DNA from: Hyphomonas sediminis
Lineage (GTDB): Bacteria; Pseudomonadota; Alphaproteobacteria; Caulobacterales; Hyphomonadaceae
Assembly (NCBI RefSeq): GCF_019679475.1
Contig: NZ_JAIEZP010000001.1
Location: 1,178,001-1,242,000 of the forward strand
Length of the DNA: 64,000 bases
Reading direction: 5' to 3'
The first letter of the stretch is position 1, and every line of letters begins with the position of its first letter. This document shows positions 42,740-52,200 of the stretch, in pieces. Both the position numbers and the translations under genes were made by a program. A model generated the notes under the pieces. The model searched no databases. It saw only the letters and a list, made by a program, of their open reading frames with translations, and was not told the origin of the DNA.

Positions 42740-43815
42740 AGCGGCTGAACGCGGCGGACGTGCCCATCGGAGCGAAGCAGCCGGTGGGTTTCGTTATCTG
42801 GCCAGACACGCAGATAGGTGATGAAGTCATTCGGATCGATGCCGACCTGATCTTCTCCCTGAAAGAAGGCGCCCGGTTCGAAACAAAGCCAGGCGAGGGG
42901 GCGCTCGAACGTTGCGGCGGCGCCTTCTTCTTCCAGCATCGCCTGCAGGGCGCGGCGCGTTTCGGCTGGCGGATATTGCAGGAAGACCGAGTGATAGACG
43001 ACCGTGACGCCTTCTTCAGGGCGGGCGGCAAGCTTTGCGGCCAGCCATTCGGCGGCATCGGCAGCGTCAACAGAAACGCGCGTGCGACGCGCCAGATCCA
43101 TCGCCGCGTCCAGCCGGGCAAGGCGCTCTGGCTGGTCGGGCCAGAAATAGGAGGCAAGGCGCAGGGCGGCGTCCGGCTCGTTCACATTGATGGGGCTCTG
43201 GTCGCAGGCGGCGCGCGAGACGATATTGAATGCAATGTCCAAATGATCCGGAGGCGGACCATCCCATTCGGTGTCGATCTCGATGCTCGGCTCGCCGGAA
43301 AGCTCCCAGCGGTGTGTCTTGTAGGTGAAGCGGTCCCAATTGAGATTGAGGCCGGCGCTCGCGCCCAGTTCCAGCAGGTGCATCGGCCCCGGATAAAGGC
43401 TGGCAGTCTTCAGGAATCCGGGCAGCAAGGCGATGGCGCGGCGCGTCTCGTTGGTTTGCGGCGGCGATTGGATGAAGAGGGCGGCTTCTGTGGCCCGCTC
43501 TGCCAGCAGCGCGCGGGCGACCGGCCAGACCTGCTCCATCGTCCAGTCGGGATTGGCGGCCGGATAGGCTGCGGCAAGCTGCGGGGCTGCGCCGCTGAGA
43601 ACGCAATAATGCAGGAAGCCGGCAATGCGCAGGGAAAGCGCGTCGCGGCGCGGATTGCCCTTCCAGCCCTTGACCAGCTTCGAGACGGGGCCGCGTTTTT
43701 CAATGTCGGTGGCCATGGCGAGGCAGAGCGCCTGCATGAAGGGCGAGCCGAGCGCCGCGCAGAAGCCGGCCTGCTCGCGAAAATGCGCGAGGATGTCATC
43801 CTGCGATGGCGCCAC
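42736..43815 (-). CDS. DUF2332 family protein
   Basis: 359 residues. The family pattern is visible: FREQAGFCAALGSPFMQAL at the start, GPMHLLELGASAGLNLNWDRF (a methyltransferase-like glycine-rich turn), and VTVVYHSVFLQYPP late. The GASAGLN loop looks like a SAM-dependent methyltransferase but the function is unknown. Followed in the same operon by a conserved cysteine-containing protein whose end overlaps this gene's start by 20 bases. Convergent with the serine hydrolase. Confidence 0.9.
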   Translation of the reverse strand: MAPSQDDILAHFREQAGFCAALGSPFMQALCLAMATDIEKRGPVSKLVKGWKGNPRRDALSLRIAGFLHYCVLSGAAPQLAAAYPAANPDWTMEQVWPVARALLAERATEAALFIQSPPQTNETRRAIALLPGFLKTASLYPGPMHLLELGASAGLNLNWDRFTYKTHRWELSGEPSIEIDTEWDGPPPDHLDIAFNIVSRAACDQSPINVNEPDAALRLASYFWPDQPERLARLDAAMDLARRTRVSVDAADAAEWLAAKLAARPEEGVTVVYHSVFLQYPPAETRRALQAMLEEEGAAATFERPLAWLCFEPGAFFQGEDQVGIDPNDFITYLRVWPDNETHRLLRSDGHVRRVQPL

Positions 43816-44458
43816 CCGGTTGTGCTCCTATGCCCTGCGCACTACCGATAGACGTGTGCGTCGCTGGTGAATAGCCCGAATTTAGTGCGCCGCATATGAT
43901 TTCCGGCGTTAACCCCACTCCCGCTTCATGCAGGGGCCGGGAAGCGCCGTAGCCGCTGAAACTCCAAGCATAAGCAAGGCCTTGCCAGACAAGCCAGGCG
44001 CGCTCCTCGGCGGCATACATGGCGCCATCGGGCAGGGTGGTGGGGGTGATTGCGCGGCGGGGGCGTTTGCCGCTGAGAACCTGCTGGACCTCGCCGGCGG
44101 CGCGGGCGTCGACTTCCGTGATGGACGCGCCGGGGGGCAGCTCTCCGGCTCGGATAAGCGCATCACGAAAGGCGACCGCCTCGGCCCGACGGCATTCGAA
44201 ACAGGGACGGTGGCCGCCCGCCAGCGCGGTCGGCTCGTCCAGGAAGAAGAGTTCGGTGTAATGGCCGGGCCGCATCAGCTGGCGGCGCCGGTCCTTGAAG
44301 TCCAGCCGGCAGATGATCCAGCGCTGGCTGGCCCATTGCCGGGCTTTCAGGGACTGGTCATCCCGGTGAAAGCAGCCGCCCCGATTGCCCATGAAGGCGC
44401 CCCGTTCGGGCACTGCGTGCAGCAGCCCGAACGGATCAGCGCGGTTTTGCAGCGGCAT
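43796..44458 (-). CDS. Conserved protein of unknown function, Cys-rich
   Basis: 220 residues. The N-terminal half has a striking set of motifs: DPFGLLHAVPERGAFMGNRGG, HRDDQSLKARQWASQRWII, LMRPGHYTELFFLDEPTAL, GHRPCFECRR, with the CxxC of FECRR and another Cys in ICRLDF. These recur, to my recollection, in hypothetical proteins of Alphaproteobacteria; no known enzyme family comes to mind. The CxxC and extra cysteines suggest a metal or redox site. Overlaps the DUF2332 gene by 20 bases and lies 19 bases downstream of thiolase, so thiolase-this-DUF2332 may be one operon. Confidence 0.78.
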   Translation of the reverse strand: MPLQNRADPFGLLHAVPERGAFMGNRGGCFHRDDQSLKARQWASQRWIICRLDFKDRRRQLMRPGHYTELFFLDEPTALAGGHRPCFECRRAEAVAFRDALIRAGELPPGASITEVDARAAGEVQQVLSGKRPRRAITPTTLPDGAMYAAEERAWLVWQGLAYAWSFSGYGASRPLHEAGVGLTPEIICGALNSGYSPATHTSIGSAQGIGAQPGGAIAG

Positions 44459-44477
44459 GGCCGCGTGCGCCTGTTAA

Positions 44478-45659
44478 TCAGACGCGCTCGACAGCCATGG
44501 CGATGCCTTCGCCGCCGCCGATGCAGAGGGAGGCCATGCCTTTCTTGAGGCCGCGGTCTTCCATGGCGGCCAGAAGGGTGATGAGCACGCGGGCGCCGGA
44601 GGCGCCGATCGGGTGGCCCATGGCGCAGGCGCCGCCATTCACGTTCAGCTTGTCATGGCTGATGCCGAGCTCTTTCATCGCGATCATCGGGACAACCGCG
44701 AAGGCTTCGTTGACTTCCCAGAGGTCGACATCCTCGACCTTCCAGCCGGCCTTATCGAGCGCCTTCTTCATGGCGGGCACGGGGGCGGTGGTGAAGTAGG
44801 CCGGTTCGTGCGCATGGCTGGAGGCCGAGACGATCTTGGCAATGGGCTTGAGGCCGCGTTTCCTGGCTTCCGACTCGCGCATCAGCACGACAGCCGCGGC
44901 GCCATCGGAAATGGCCGAGGCGTTGGCGGCGGTGACCGTGCCATCCTTGCTGAAGGCGGGGCGCAGGGTGGGGATCTTGTCCGGCATCGCTTCGCGGGGA
45001 AGCTGGTCGGTGTCGACCACGGTTTCGCCCTTGCGGGTTTTCACGGTGACGGGCGCGATTTCGCGCTTGAACTTGCCGGCCTTGGTAGCGTCCTGCGCGC
45101 GGCGCAGCGTTTCCAGCGCATAGGCGTCCTGCTGTTCGCGCGTGAACTGGTATTCGCGGGCGATCATGTCGGCGAAGTTGCCCATCGGGCCACCTTCATA
45201 GGCGTCTTCCAGGCCATCGGTGGCCATATGGTCGCGCGCCTGGGCGGCGCCGTATTTGTGGCCCTGGCGCAGGGTGATGAGGTGGGGCGCGTTGGTCATC
45301 GATTCCATGCCGCCCGCCACGATGACGCTGGCTTCACCGGCGAGGAGGGCGTTGCGGCCCTGAACGACGGCCTGCATGCCCGAGCCGCACATCTTGTTGA
45401 TGGTGACCGCTTCGGTTTTCTTGTCGAGGCCAGCCTTGATGGCAGCCTGACGGGCAGGGGCCTGGCCCTGGCCAGCGGGCAGGCAGTTGCCCATGATGAT
45501 TTCGTCGATCTCGGTGTCGCCCAGCTTGGCTTCGGCGGTGGCCGCTTTGACGGCATGGGCGCCAAGCTCATTGGCGGAGAAGCTGGCGAGTTCGCCGAGC
45601 AGGCCACCCATAGGGGTGCGGGCCATACCGACGATGACGACGGGATCTTTCTCTGACAT
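44478..45659 (-). CDS. Acetyl-CoA acetyltransferase (thiolase)
   Basis: 393 residues. Catalytic Cys91 in NKMCGSGMQAV, the His in NGGACAMGHPIGASGAR, and the second Cys in SLCIGGGEGIA are all present. Catalyses acetoacetyl-CoA formation or breakdown of 3-ketoacyl-CoA; the phaA/atoB-type subclass is likely. GGAAGG precedes the ATG at 45659. Longer frame to 45704 not supported. Possibly shares a transcript with the two genes downstream. Confidence 0.93.
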   Translation of the reverse strand: MSEKDPVVIVGMARTPMGGLLGELASFSANELGAHAVKAATAEAKLGDTEIDEIIMGNCLPAGQGQAPARQAAIKAGLDKKTEAVTINKMCGSGMQAVVQGRNALLAGEASVIVAGGMESMTNAPHLITLRQGHKYGAAQARDHMATDGLEDAYEGGPMGNFADMIAREYQFTREQQDAYALETLRRAQDATKAGKFKREIAPVTVKTRKGETVVDTDQLPREAMPDKIPTLRPAFSKDGTVTAANASAISDGAAAVVLMRESEARKRGLKPIAKIVSASSHAHEPAYFTTAPVPAMKKALDKAGWKVEDVDLWEVNEAFAVVPMIAMKELGISHDKLNVNGGACAMGHPIGASGARVLITLLAAMEDRGLKKGMASLCIGGGEGIAMAVERV

Positions 45660-45772
45660 GGGACGCGTTCCTTCCTGACGTTTAAGTTTTTGTGCAGCGC
45701 GCAAGACTTAGGCGCCGGACATGCCGTTTCGTCAAGGCCGGGACGGTTGGCGGGATCTGGCCGGGAACGCGG

Positions 45773-46366
45773 TCAGGTGCCGAGGGCGGCGTCGATATCG
45801 GCAGCGAGGCCCTTGTCGTTTGGCTTGACCGAAGAGGGGTAGGCCTTGAGCGGGATACCGTCCGCGCTGACGAGGATCTTGTGGAAGTTCCATTTGGGCT
45901 GGGCAGGATCGCCCAGCGTGGCGACGGCGGCCTTGTAGAAGGGGTGCTGGGAGGCGCCGATGACGGCGTATTTCTTCGTCAGCGGGAAGGTGACACCGTA
46001 ATTGATTTCGCAGAAGGATTTCACGTCCTCCTCGGTGCCCGGCTCCTGTCCGCCAAAGTCGTTGGAGGGGACGCCGACAATGACCAGACCATCGGCCTTG
46101 CGATCCTCATAAAGGGTTTGCAGGCCTTCATACTGGGGCGTGTATCCGCAGCGCGAGGCGGTGTTTACCACCAGGATGGCCTTGGCGCCGAGGTGGGTAA
46201 GGTCGAGCGGTTTGCCATCGATGGAGAGAAATTCGGTCGCGGTCATGGGCGCGGCGGCCTCTTCGACTGGGGGAGTGGCGGTAGGCTTGGTCTCGGGCTG
46301 GCCGGCGGTCGCCTGCGAGCAGGCGGTCGTCAGGGCGGCGGCAAGGGCAAGCAGTGCAAGGCGCAT
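45773..46366 (-). CDS. Glutathione peroxidase family lipoprotein
   Basis: 197 residues with an extra N-terminal lipoprotein signal (LALAAALTTAC, Cys16) and Pro-rich linker; the catalytic domain follows. Peroxidatic Cys73 is in VVNTASRCGYTP, Gln in PSNDFGGQEPG and Trp in KWNFHKIL, with the family's second Cys in KSFCEIN. Reduces peroxides, in bacteria often with thioredoxin. Export to the periplasm face is unusual for this family, which is normally cytosolic. GGGAG precedes the ATG at 46366. Confidence 0.9.
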   Translation of the reverse strand: MRLALLALAAALTTACSQATAGQPETKPTATPPVEEAAAPMTATEFLSIDGKPLDLTHLGAKAILVVNTASRCGYTPQYEGLQTLYEDRKADGLVIVGVPSNDFGGQEPGTEEDVKSFCEINYGVTFPLTKKYAVIGASQHPFYKAAVATLGDPAQPKWNFHKILVSADGIPLKAYPSSVKPNDKGLAADIDAALGT

Positions 46367-46480
46367 GGCGCAAATCTCCCGTGGAACTGCCCCATAAGGT
46401 ATAGGGCGCACGGGCGCCGCGTCATCCCCGGGAGAGATGAAAAACGCGTGAGGTTTGAAACTTGTTGCGCGATCTGCGCG

Positions 46481-46810
46481 TCAGATCAGCTTGAGGCCGA
46501 CCTCGGAGCCCTTCTGCCAGACAAGCTGGGCACGCCCATCCATGCCGATTGAGGCGGCGCTGACCTTCAGGAAGCGGGGCATCGTTTCATTGGTCGGGAA
46601 GCGGATGCGCAGTCCGTTATCCGAATAGTCGAGCACGATGCCTTTGCGGCTGTAGCCGGACTCGAGATGAACGGTGACTTCGCGGTAGACCTGGGAGCGG
46701 ACGGGGCGCGCAAAGTCCTCCTTCGAACGGGAAGAGGTCACCCTCTCTATCCGGGAGGCGTTGATGGTACCGGCTTTCCGGCCCCCGAAGAGACGCATCA
46801 GAAATGTCAT
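46481..46810 (-). CDS. PilZ domain protein
   Basis: 109 residues from the ATG at 46810, or 105 from that at 46798. The PilZ half-motif D/NxSxxG is DYSDNG, and an arginine-rich stretch ARPVRSQVYREV precedes it, consistent with cyclic di-GMP binding through an RxxxR-like motif (spacing here is imperfect). The 46 N-terminal residues are basic. Such short PilZ proteins act as c-di-GMP effectors, but the partner is unknown. Terminator hairpin of the M13 gene lies just upstream. Confidence 0.78.
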   Translation of the reverse strand: MTFLMRLFGGRKAGTINASRIERVTSSRSKEDFARPVRSQVYREVTVHLESGYSRKGIVLDYSDNGLRIRFPTNETMPRFLKVSAASIGMDGRAQLVWQKGSEVGLKLI

Positions 46811-46887
46811 TCCCAGCTCAAAGCAAGAATCATGCCGCAGCGTATCGCGACTATGATCATGAATACGAAAGCCGGGGTTAAAAGCTA

Positions 46888-46919
46888 GTTGACCGGGCAA
46901 ATTCAATTGCCCGGTCAAC
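46888..46919 (-). terminator. Hairpin downstream of the M13 peptidase gene
   Basis: Perfect arms GTTGACCGGGCAA (46888-46900) and TTGCCCGGTCAAC (46907-46919), loop of six; on the minus strand a TAGCTTTT tail follows. Placed 27 bases past the peptidase stop and before the PilZ gene. Confidence 0.75.
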
Positions 46920-46945
46920 CATCGAAACGTCAGCAACCAGGCCGG

Positions 46946-49189
46946 TTACCAGATGCGGATGCGCTCTTCCGGCGGCAGGTAGAGGGCATCACCCTCACCC
47001 ACGCCGAACGCGTCGTACCATTCGTCGAAGTTACGCACGATGCCGTTGATCCGGTATTCCGGCGGCGAGTGCGGATCGGTCAGCAGTTGCTGGCGCTTGG
47101 CTTCATCCCGGTATTTCGCGCGCCAGACCTGGGCCCAGCCGAGGAAGAAGCGCTGGTCGCCGGAGAGGCCGTCGATGACAGGCGCTTTTTCGTCTTCGCT
47201 GACAGCGCCGTCGCCATTGGCGTCGAGGCTCAGCTGGTACGCCTTGTAGGCCATCGAAAGGCCACCAAGGTCGCCGATATTCTCGCCGAGGGTCAGGCGG
47301 CCATTGACGCAGGTCTTGCCGTCATCGAGTGGGCAGTAACCGTTGTATTGGGCAACGAGCGCGTCGCCGAGGAGGCGGAAGGCTGCCTGGTCTTCCGGTG
47401 TCCACCAGTTGTTGAGCGCGCCGGTGGCGTCGAACTTGGCGCCCTGGTCGTCAAAGCCGTGGCCCATCTCGTGACCGATCACGCCGCCGATCGCGCCGTA
47501 GTTCACAGCCGGATCGGCCGAGAGATTGAAGAATGGCGGCTGCAGAATTGCGGCCGGGAACACAATCTCATTGAAGCTCGGATTGTAGTAGGCGTTGACC
47601 GTTTGCGGGGTCATGAACCAGCGGGTCTTGTCGACCGTCGTGCCGAGATCGGACAGGTTGTCCTCCATCGCCCACTTGCTGGCGGCCATGGAATTGTCAA
47701 GCGCGTTGGAGCCAACCACGAGCGTGTCATAGGTCTCGAACTTTTCCGGATAGCCGATCTTCGGGTTGAAGCTGCCCAGTTTTTCGTGCGCCTTCACCTT
47801 GGTGTCGCCGCTCATCCAGGTCAGCTCGTCGAGATTGACCGCCATGGCCTTGCGCAGGTTGACCACGAGGTCATCCATGGCAGCCTTGTTTTCCGGCGGG
47901 AAGTAGCGCTCGACGAAGACTTTGCCGATGGCTTCACCCAGGACGCCTTCGGTGGCAGACACGGCGCGCTTCCAGCGCTCGCGCTGCTCAGGCTGACCGC
48001 GCAGCGTGGTGCCATAGAACGCGAAGACTGCGTCGTCGATTTCCTTGGGCAGAACGTCGGAATGGTCGATCAGGAAGTGTGCCTTGAGATAGGCTTTCCA
48101 GGTGTCAAGCGAGGTTTCGCTGGCAAGCTGGAACATGGCGGGGAAGCCGCCGCCGAGCTTGGCGGCGTCCTCTGCCGAAATGCCGGCCGCGGCCAGTTCT
48201 TCCGCTGTCGGAGGAATTTGCGCAACGAGGAAGTTCTTTTCTGCGCCGACGCCGATGGTGTCGAGCGCTGTTTTGGCAGGGAAAGCGCCCGCCATGGCGT
48301 AGAACTCATCGCTGGTCACCTTGTTGTAGGTGATCTCCGGATTGCGCGAGAGGGCGCGGTCCCAATGGGTTTTCGCAAGGGCCGTTTCGAAGGCCATCAC
48401 GTCTGCTGCAGCAGCGGCGGGGTCGGCATAGCCAGCCTTGCCGAGAAGATCGGTCAGGAGCTCGACATATTTGGCGCGCTGTTCGACCGATTTTTCATCA
48501 TCCTTCAGATAATAATCGCGGTCCGGCAGGCCGAGGCCGCTGAGGCCCATCTGGAAAATGTAGGTTTCAGGGTCTTTGTCATCGACGAAGACATAGCCGC
48601 CGATCGGCGAAGCAAAGCCGACCGATGCGGTGAGGACGGCCAGGTCTTCCAGGCCGGTCATGGCGTCGATTCTGTCGAAATAGGGCTGCGCCGGATCAAG
48701 GCCTGCGGCATCGATCACAGCCGTGTCGAGATAGGCGTTGTAGTAAGCGGCGATCTTGCCTTCCGGCGTGTCCAGGGCAGGGGTCGTGGCAGCAAGGTCA
48801 TCGATAATGATGCGTACGCGCTGTTCCGATTTCTCGCGCAGCAGATCGAAGGCGCCATAGCGGGAGCGGTCTGCCGGGATCTCGAAGCCGGAGATCCAGG
48901 TGCCATTGGCGAAATTGTTGAAGTCGTCACCGGCGGCGACGGACTTGTCGGCGGTGGTGAGATCGATGCCCCACGCGCCCCAGGTGTCGGGGGCGGACAG
49001 TTCGAGGCCTTCGGCGGTCAGGAATTTTTTCGGTGCTGCCGTGGCTTCCGGCTCGGACGCGGGCTCGGTGGCGGGCGCAGGAGTGGTTGGGGTAGCGGAG
49101 CTGAGCTCCGCTGCAGGCGGCGCATCCGGCGCAGTTGCACAGGCTGTCGCCAGCGCGGCAACGGCCGCGCCAAGAAGCAAACGTTTCAT
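46946..49189 (-). CDS. M13 family metallopeptidase, lipoprotein
   Basis: 747 residues of the neprilysin family. The zinc motif HEMGH is near residue 574 in IGHEMGHGFDDQG, with ENIGDLGGLSMAY giving the third ligand, and NAYYNPSFNEIVFPAA in the substrate region. Lipoprotein signal LAALATAC (Cys17) predicts anchoring to a membrane facing the periplasm. Degrades peptides outside the cytoplasm. GGAGG precedes the ATG at 49189; the frame runs further upstream without a signal. It follows the efflux operon but a terminator hairpin (49221-49248) separates them. Confidence 0.95.
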   Translation of the reverse strand: MKRLLLGAAVAALATACATAPDAPPAAELSSATPTTPAPATEPASEPEATAAPKKFLTAEGLELSAPDTWGAWGIDLTTADKSVAAGDDFNNFANGTWISGFEIPADRSRYGAFDLLREKSEQRVRIIIDDLAATTPALDTPEGKIAAYYNAYLDTAVIDAAGLDPAQPYFDRIDAMTGLEDLAVLTASVGFASPIGGYVFVDDKDPETYIFQMGLSGLGLPDRDYYLKDDEKSVEQRAKYVELLTDLLGKAGYADPAAAAADVMAFETALAKTHWDRALSRNPEITYNKVTSDEFYAMAGAFPAKTALDTIGVGAEKNFLVAQIPPTAEELAAAGISAEDAAKLGGGFPAMFQLASETSLDTWKAYLKAHFLIDHSDVLPKEIDDAVFAFYGTTLRGQPEQRERWKRAVSATEGVLGEAIGKVFVERYFPPENKAAMDDLVVNLRKAMAVNLDELTWMSGDTKVKAHEKLGSFNPKIGYPEKFETYDTLVVGSNALDNSMAASKWAMEDNLSDLGTTVDKTRWFMTPQTVNAYYNPSFNEIVFPAAILQPPFFNLSADPAVNYGAIGGVIGHEMGHGFDDQGAKFDATGALNNWWTPEDQAAFRLLGDALVAQYNGYCPLDDGKTCVNGRLTLGENIGDLGGLSMAYKAYQLSLDANGDGAVSEDEKAPVIDGLSGDQRFFLGWAQVWRAKYRDEAKRQQLLTDPHSPPEYRINGIVRNFDEWYDAFGVGEGDALYLPPEERIRIW

Positions 49190-49220
49190 CTTCGGTCCTC
49201 CGAGGGTTTGCAAAAGATCA

Positions 49221-49248
49221 CAGATGGCCGGGAGGCCCCGGCCATCTG
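49221..49248 (-). terminator. Terminator of the RND efflux operon
   Basis: Twelve-base arms CAGATGGCCGGG (49221-49232) and CCCGGCCATCTG (49237-49248) with a four-base loop; a TGATCTTTT tail follows on the minus strand. Sits 30 bases after the RND stop and before the M13 ribosome-binding site. Confidence 0.8.
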
Positions 49249-49278
49249 CGGACGGATTATTGGCAGGCGCATCCCGGA

Positions 49279-52200
49279 TCATTCCGCCGGTTGGGGAGAC
49301 CCGTGACCACCGCCCTGACTCGTACCCATAAGGGCTTCTTCATCCAGCGTCACCTGTCCGGTGTAGCCTTCACCGATATGGCGGTAAGGCTTGCCACCCC
49401 AGGTCCAGCGGACGATGCGTCCGATCTCGACACCGACAGCGTAGAGCGCGGGAACCATGAGGAGAGAGACGAACAGCGCGAACGCGACCGCATAGCCCAG
49501 CGAGACGATCATCGGCTTCAGGAACTGTGCCTGCACAGACTTCTCTGCCATCAACGGCAGGATGCCGACGAAGGTGGTCACCGAAGTCAGGATGATCGGG
49601 CGGAAGCGGGAGACGCCGGCATCCACCAGGGCCTGAACGGCGCCGGCGCCTTCATCCCGCCTGCGGTTCACATAGTCGATCAGAACGAGGTTGTCGTTGA
49701 TGACGACACCAGCGGCAGCCGCAATGCCGAAGAAGGCGAACATAGCCATCGGCACGCCGCTGATGGCGAGCCCGAACACCGCGCCGCAATAGGCAAACGG
49801 CAGGGCCATCATCAGCAACAATGGCTGAGAGTAGGACCGGAAGGCAATGGCCAGCAGCATATACATCGCGCCGACAGCGATCATCAGCAGGCGGCCGACT
49901 TCGGCGAAGAAGCGCTGTTGCTCTTCATATCCGCCGGCCTCACCGCGGATCACGTCCGGGAACTCCTTGCGGAACTCCGGCCAGAAATCCTTCTCCATTG
50001 CGCCCATGATCTGGCCGCGGCCGCCATCGCCGAAGATTTCAGCAGAGACAGTGACCGAGCGCATCCGATTGCGGCGGACGATGCGGTTGATACCGGGCGC
50101 AAATTCGAAGTCTGCGACCTGCGTGATCGGGATTTCGCGGCCATCAGCCGTGCGCACACGCAGGGTTTCAAGGCTGTCGAGATCCTCGCGCGCCGATTCC
50201 GGGAAGCGGACCATGACGCGCACGTCCTGTCCGTCGCGGGGCAGGCGCTGGGCTTCGAAGCCGTAATACGCCTGGCCGACCTGGCTGGTGACATCGCTGA
50301 GCGTGATGCCGAGGGACTCGGCGCCGGGCTTCAGCGTGATGCGGATTTCCTCAGCCGATGAGGAGAGGTTGTCCGAAATGTCGTAGGCTTCCGAATAGGT
50401 GGCCAGGTGTGCCTTCAGATAGTCTGCCGCGGCGCGCAGGCGTTCAAGATCCTGATGGCTGAGCGCAAACTGGACGCCGGTGTCGGCCTCGTTGAAGGTG
50501 AAGGCGAAGTCGATATTCTCCGCATCCTGAATTTCACCCGTTTTTTCGCGCATCCGCTCGGCAATGTCCTTGGAGCGGATCGTCTCGGGGCGATGTTCCG
50601 GTGGGACAAGGCCGACGAAGGCCTGGATCTGGCGGCCCGATGCGATGACGGATGCATCGCGGATGAGGCCTTTTTCGACGCCGGGATATTCCGTGTTGAA
50701 CTCGGCCTTTGCCGTATCGATGCCGTTGCGCAGCTGGTCGCGCACCTGGAGCAGGCGCTCATAGGGCGTACCATCGGGCATTTCGATATTCACCCGGATG
50801 AGGTCTGCCTCGATTTCCGGCATGAATTTGAATGGCACGACGCCGGTTCCCTGGATCGAAACGGCGATCGCAAACAGGCAGAAGAAGAAGGTGACCGTCG
50901 CATAGCGCATGCGAATGGCGACTTCGAGCACAGGCTTGTAATAGTGGTTGGCGAACCACAGCATGCTGTCGGCGATCTTGCGCTGCATCGACATGAAACG
51001 GCCCGTGCGCCCGCCGAACTCCTGCTTCTTCATGTGAGACAGGTGGTTGGGCAGGATGAACATGCTCTCCACAATCGAGATCGCCAGCGCGGCCACGACC
51101 ACGAAGCTGATCTGCTGGGTGAACATGCGCGTCGGGCCGGTGATGAAGGCCCAGGGCAGGAAAGCGATGATGGTCGTCAGCACACCGAAGATAACCGGCT
51201 TGAGAACAAGCTGCGTACCGATGATCGAGGCATCGATGCCGTCTCGTCGCCCGCTTTCGACTTCCCTGTGTATGTTCTCGCCGACGACAATCGCGTCATC
51301 GACGATAACCCCGATCACCAGCAGCACGGCGAAGGTGGACAGGATGTTCCAGGAGACGCCGAAGAACGGCATCAGCATCACAGCGCCGGCAAAGGCAGTG
51401 ATGATGCCGGCCGTGACCCAGAAGGCCACCATGGGGCGCAGGAAGAGGATGAGGACGAGCATCACCAGCAGCGTGCCCTGGAGGGCAGAGGTGGTGATCA
51501 GGTCCATCCGGGCATTGAAGGTTTCAGAATCGTCCCAGAGGATGTCGATCTTCATGCCTTCCGGCAGGATGCCGTTGGACGGATCGTTGGCGCGCTCGAT
51601 GAAGTCGCGGAAGCCAGCGGCATAGCGCGGAATGTCCATCTGGTCTGGCTCGGGCACCATCACGAAGACGGTGTTGCGGCCGTTGAACGTGGCGCTGAAT
51701 TTGTCCGTCGAGAGGCCGTCAATGACATCGGCGACATCCGACACGCGGACCGTGCCTTCGTCCGTGGTCTGGCGGATGATGATGCTGCCGAACTCTTCGG
51801 CCGTGTCTGCGAGATTGCGCGACATGATGCCGACATCCCCGACGGGGGATTCGATCCGGCCGCCCGAGGAGTTGATGGAGTTTTGACGCACGGCATTGGC
51901 GACTTCGGCAAGTGTCAGGCCGTAGCGGCGCAGCGATTCCTCGGCGACCTCGATGCTCACCTGCTCGTCGGGCGAGCCTTGCAGGACGGCCAGCTCCCCG
52001 CCGGGAAGGCGGGCAACGTCGTCGCGGATTTTCTTGCCGATGCGGCGCAGGGTCTTCTGGTCGACATCGCCATGGACCACCATGCCGAAGAACCAGTTGC
52101 GCTGCTCCCAGCGCGTCACCTGCGGGCGATAGGCGGCCTGCGGAAGATTGTTGATCTGGTCGACGCGGATTTTGATCTCGTCGAGGAAGACATCCATGTC

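Noticed and set aside
46889-49306. Open frame of 805 codons on the plus strand opposite the M13 peptidase
   Set aside because: High GC content keeps the opposite strand open; the minus-strand protein has intact M13 motifs and a lipoprotein signal, while the plus-strand product shows no recognisable domain.
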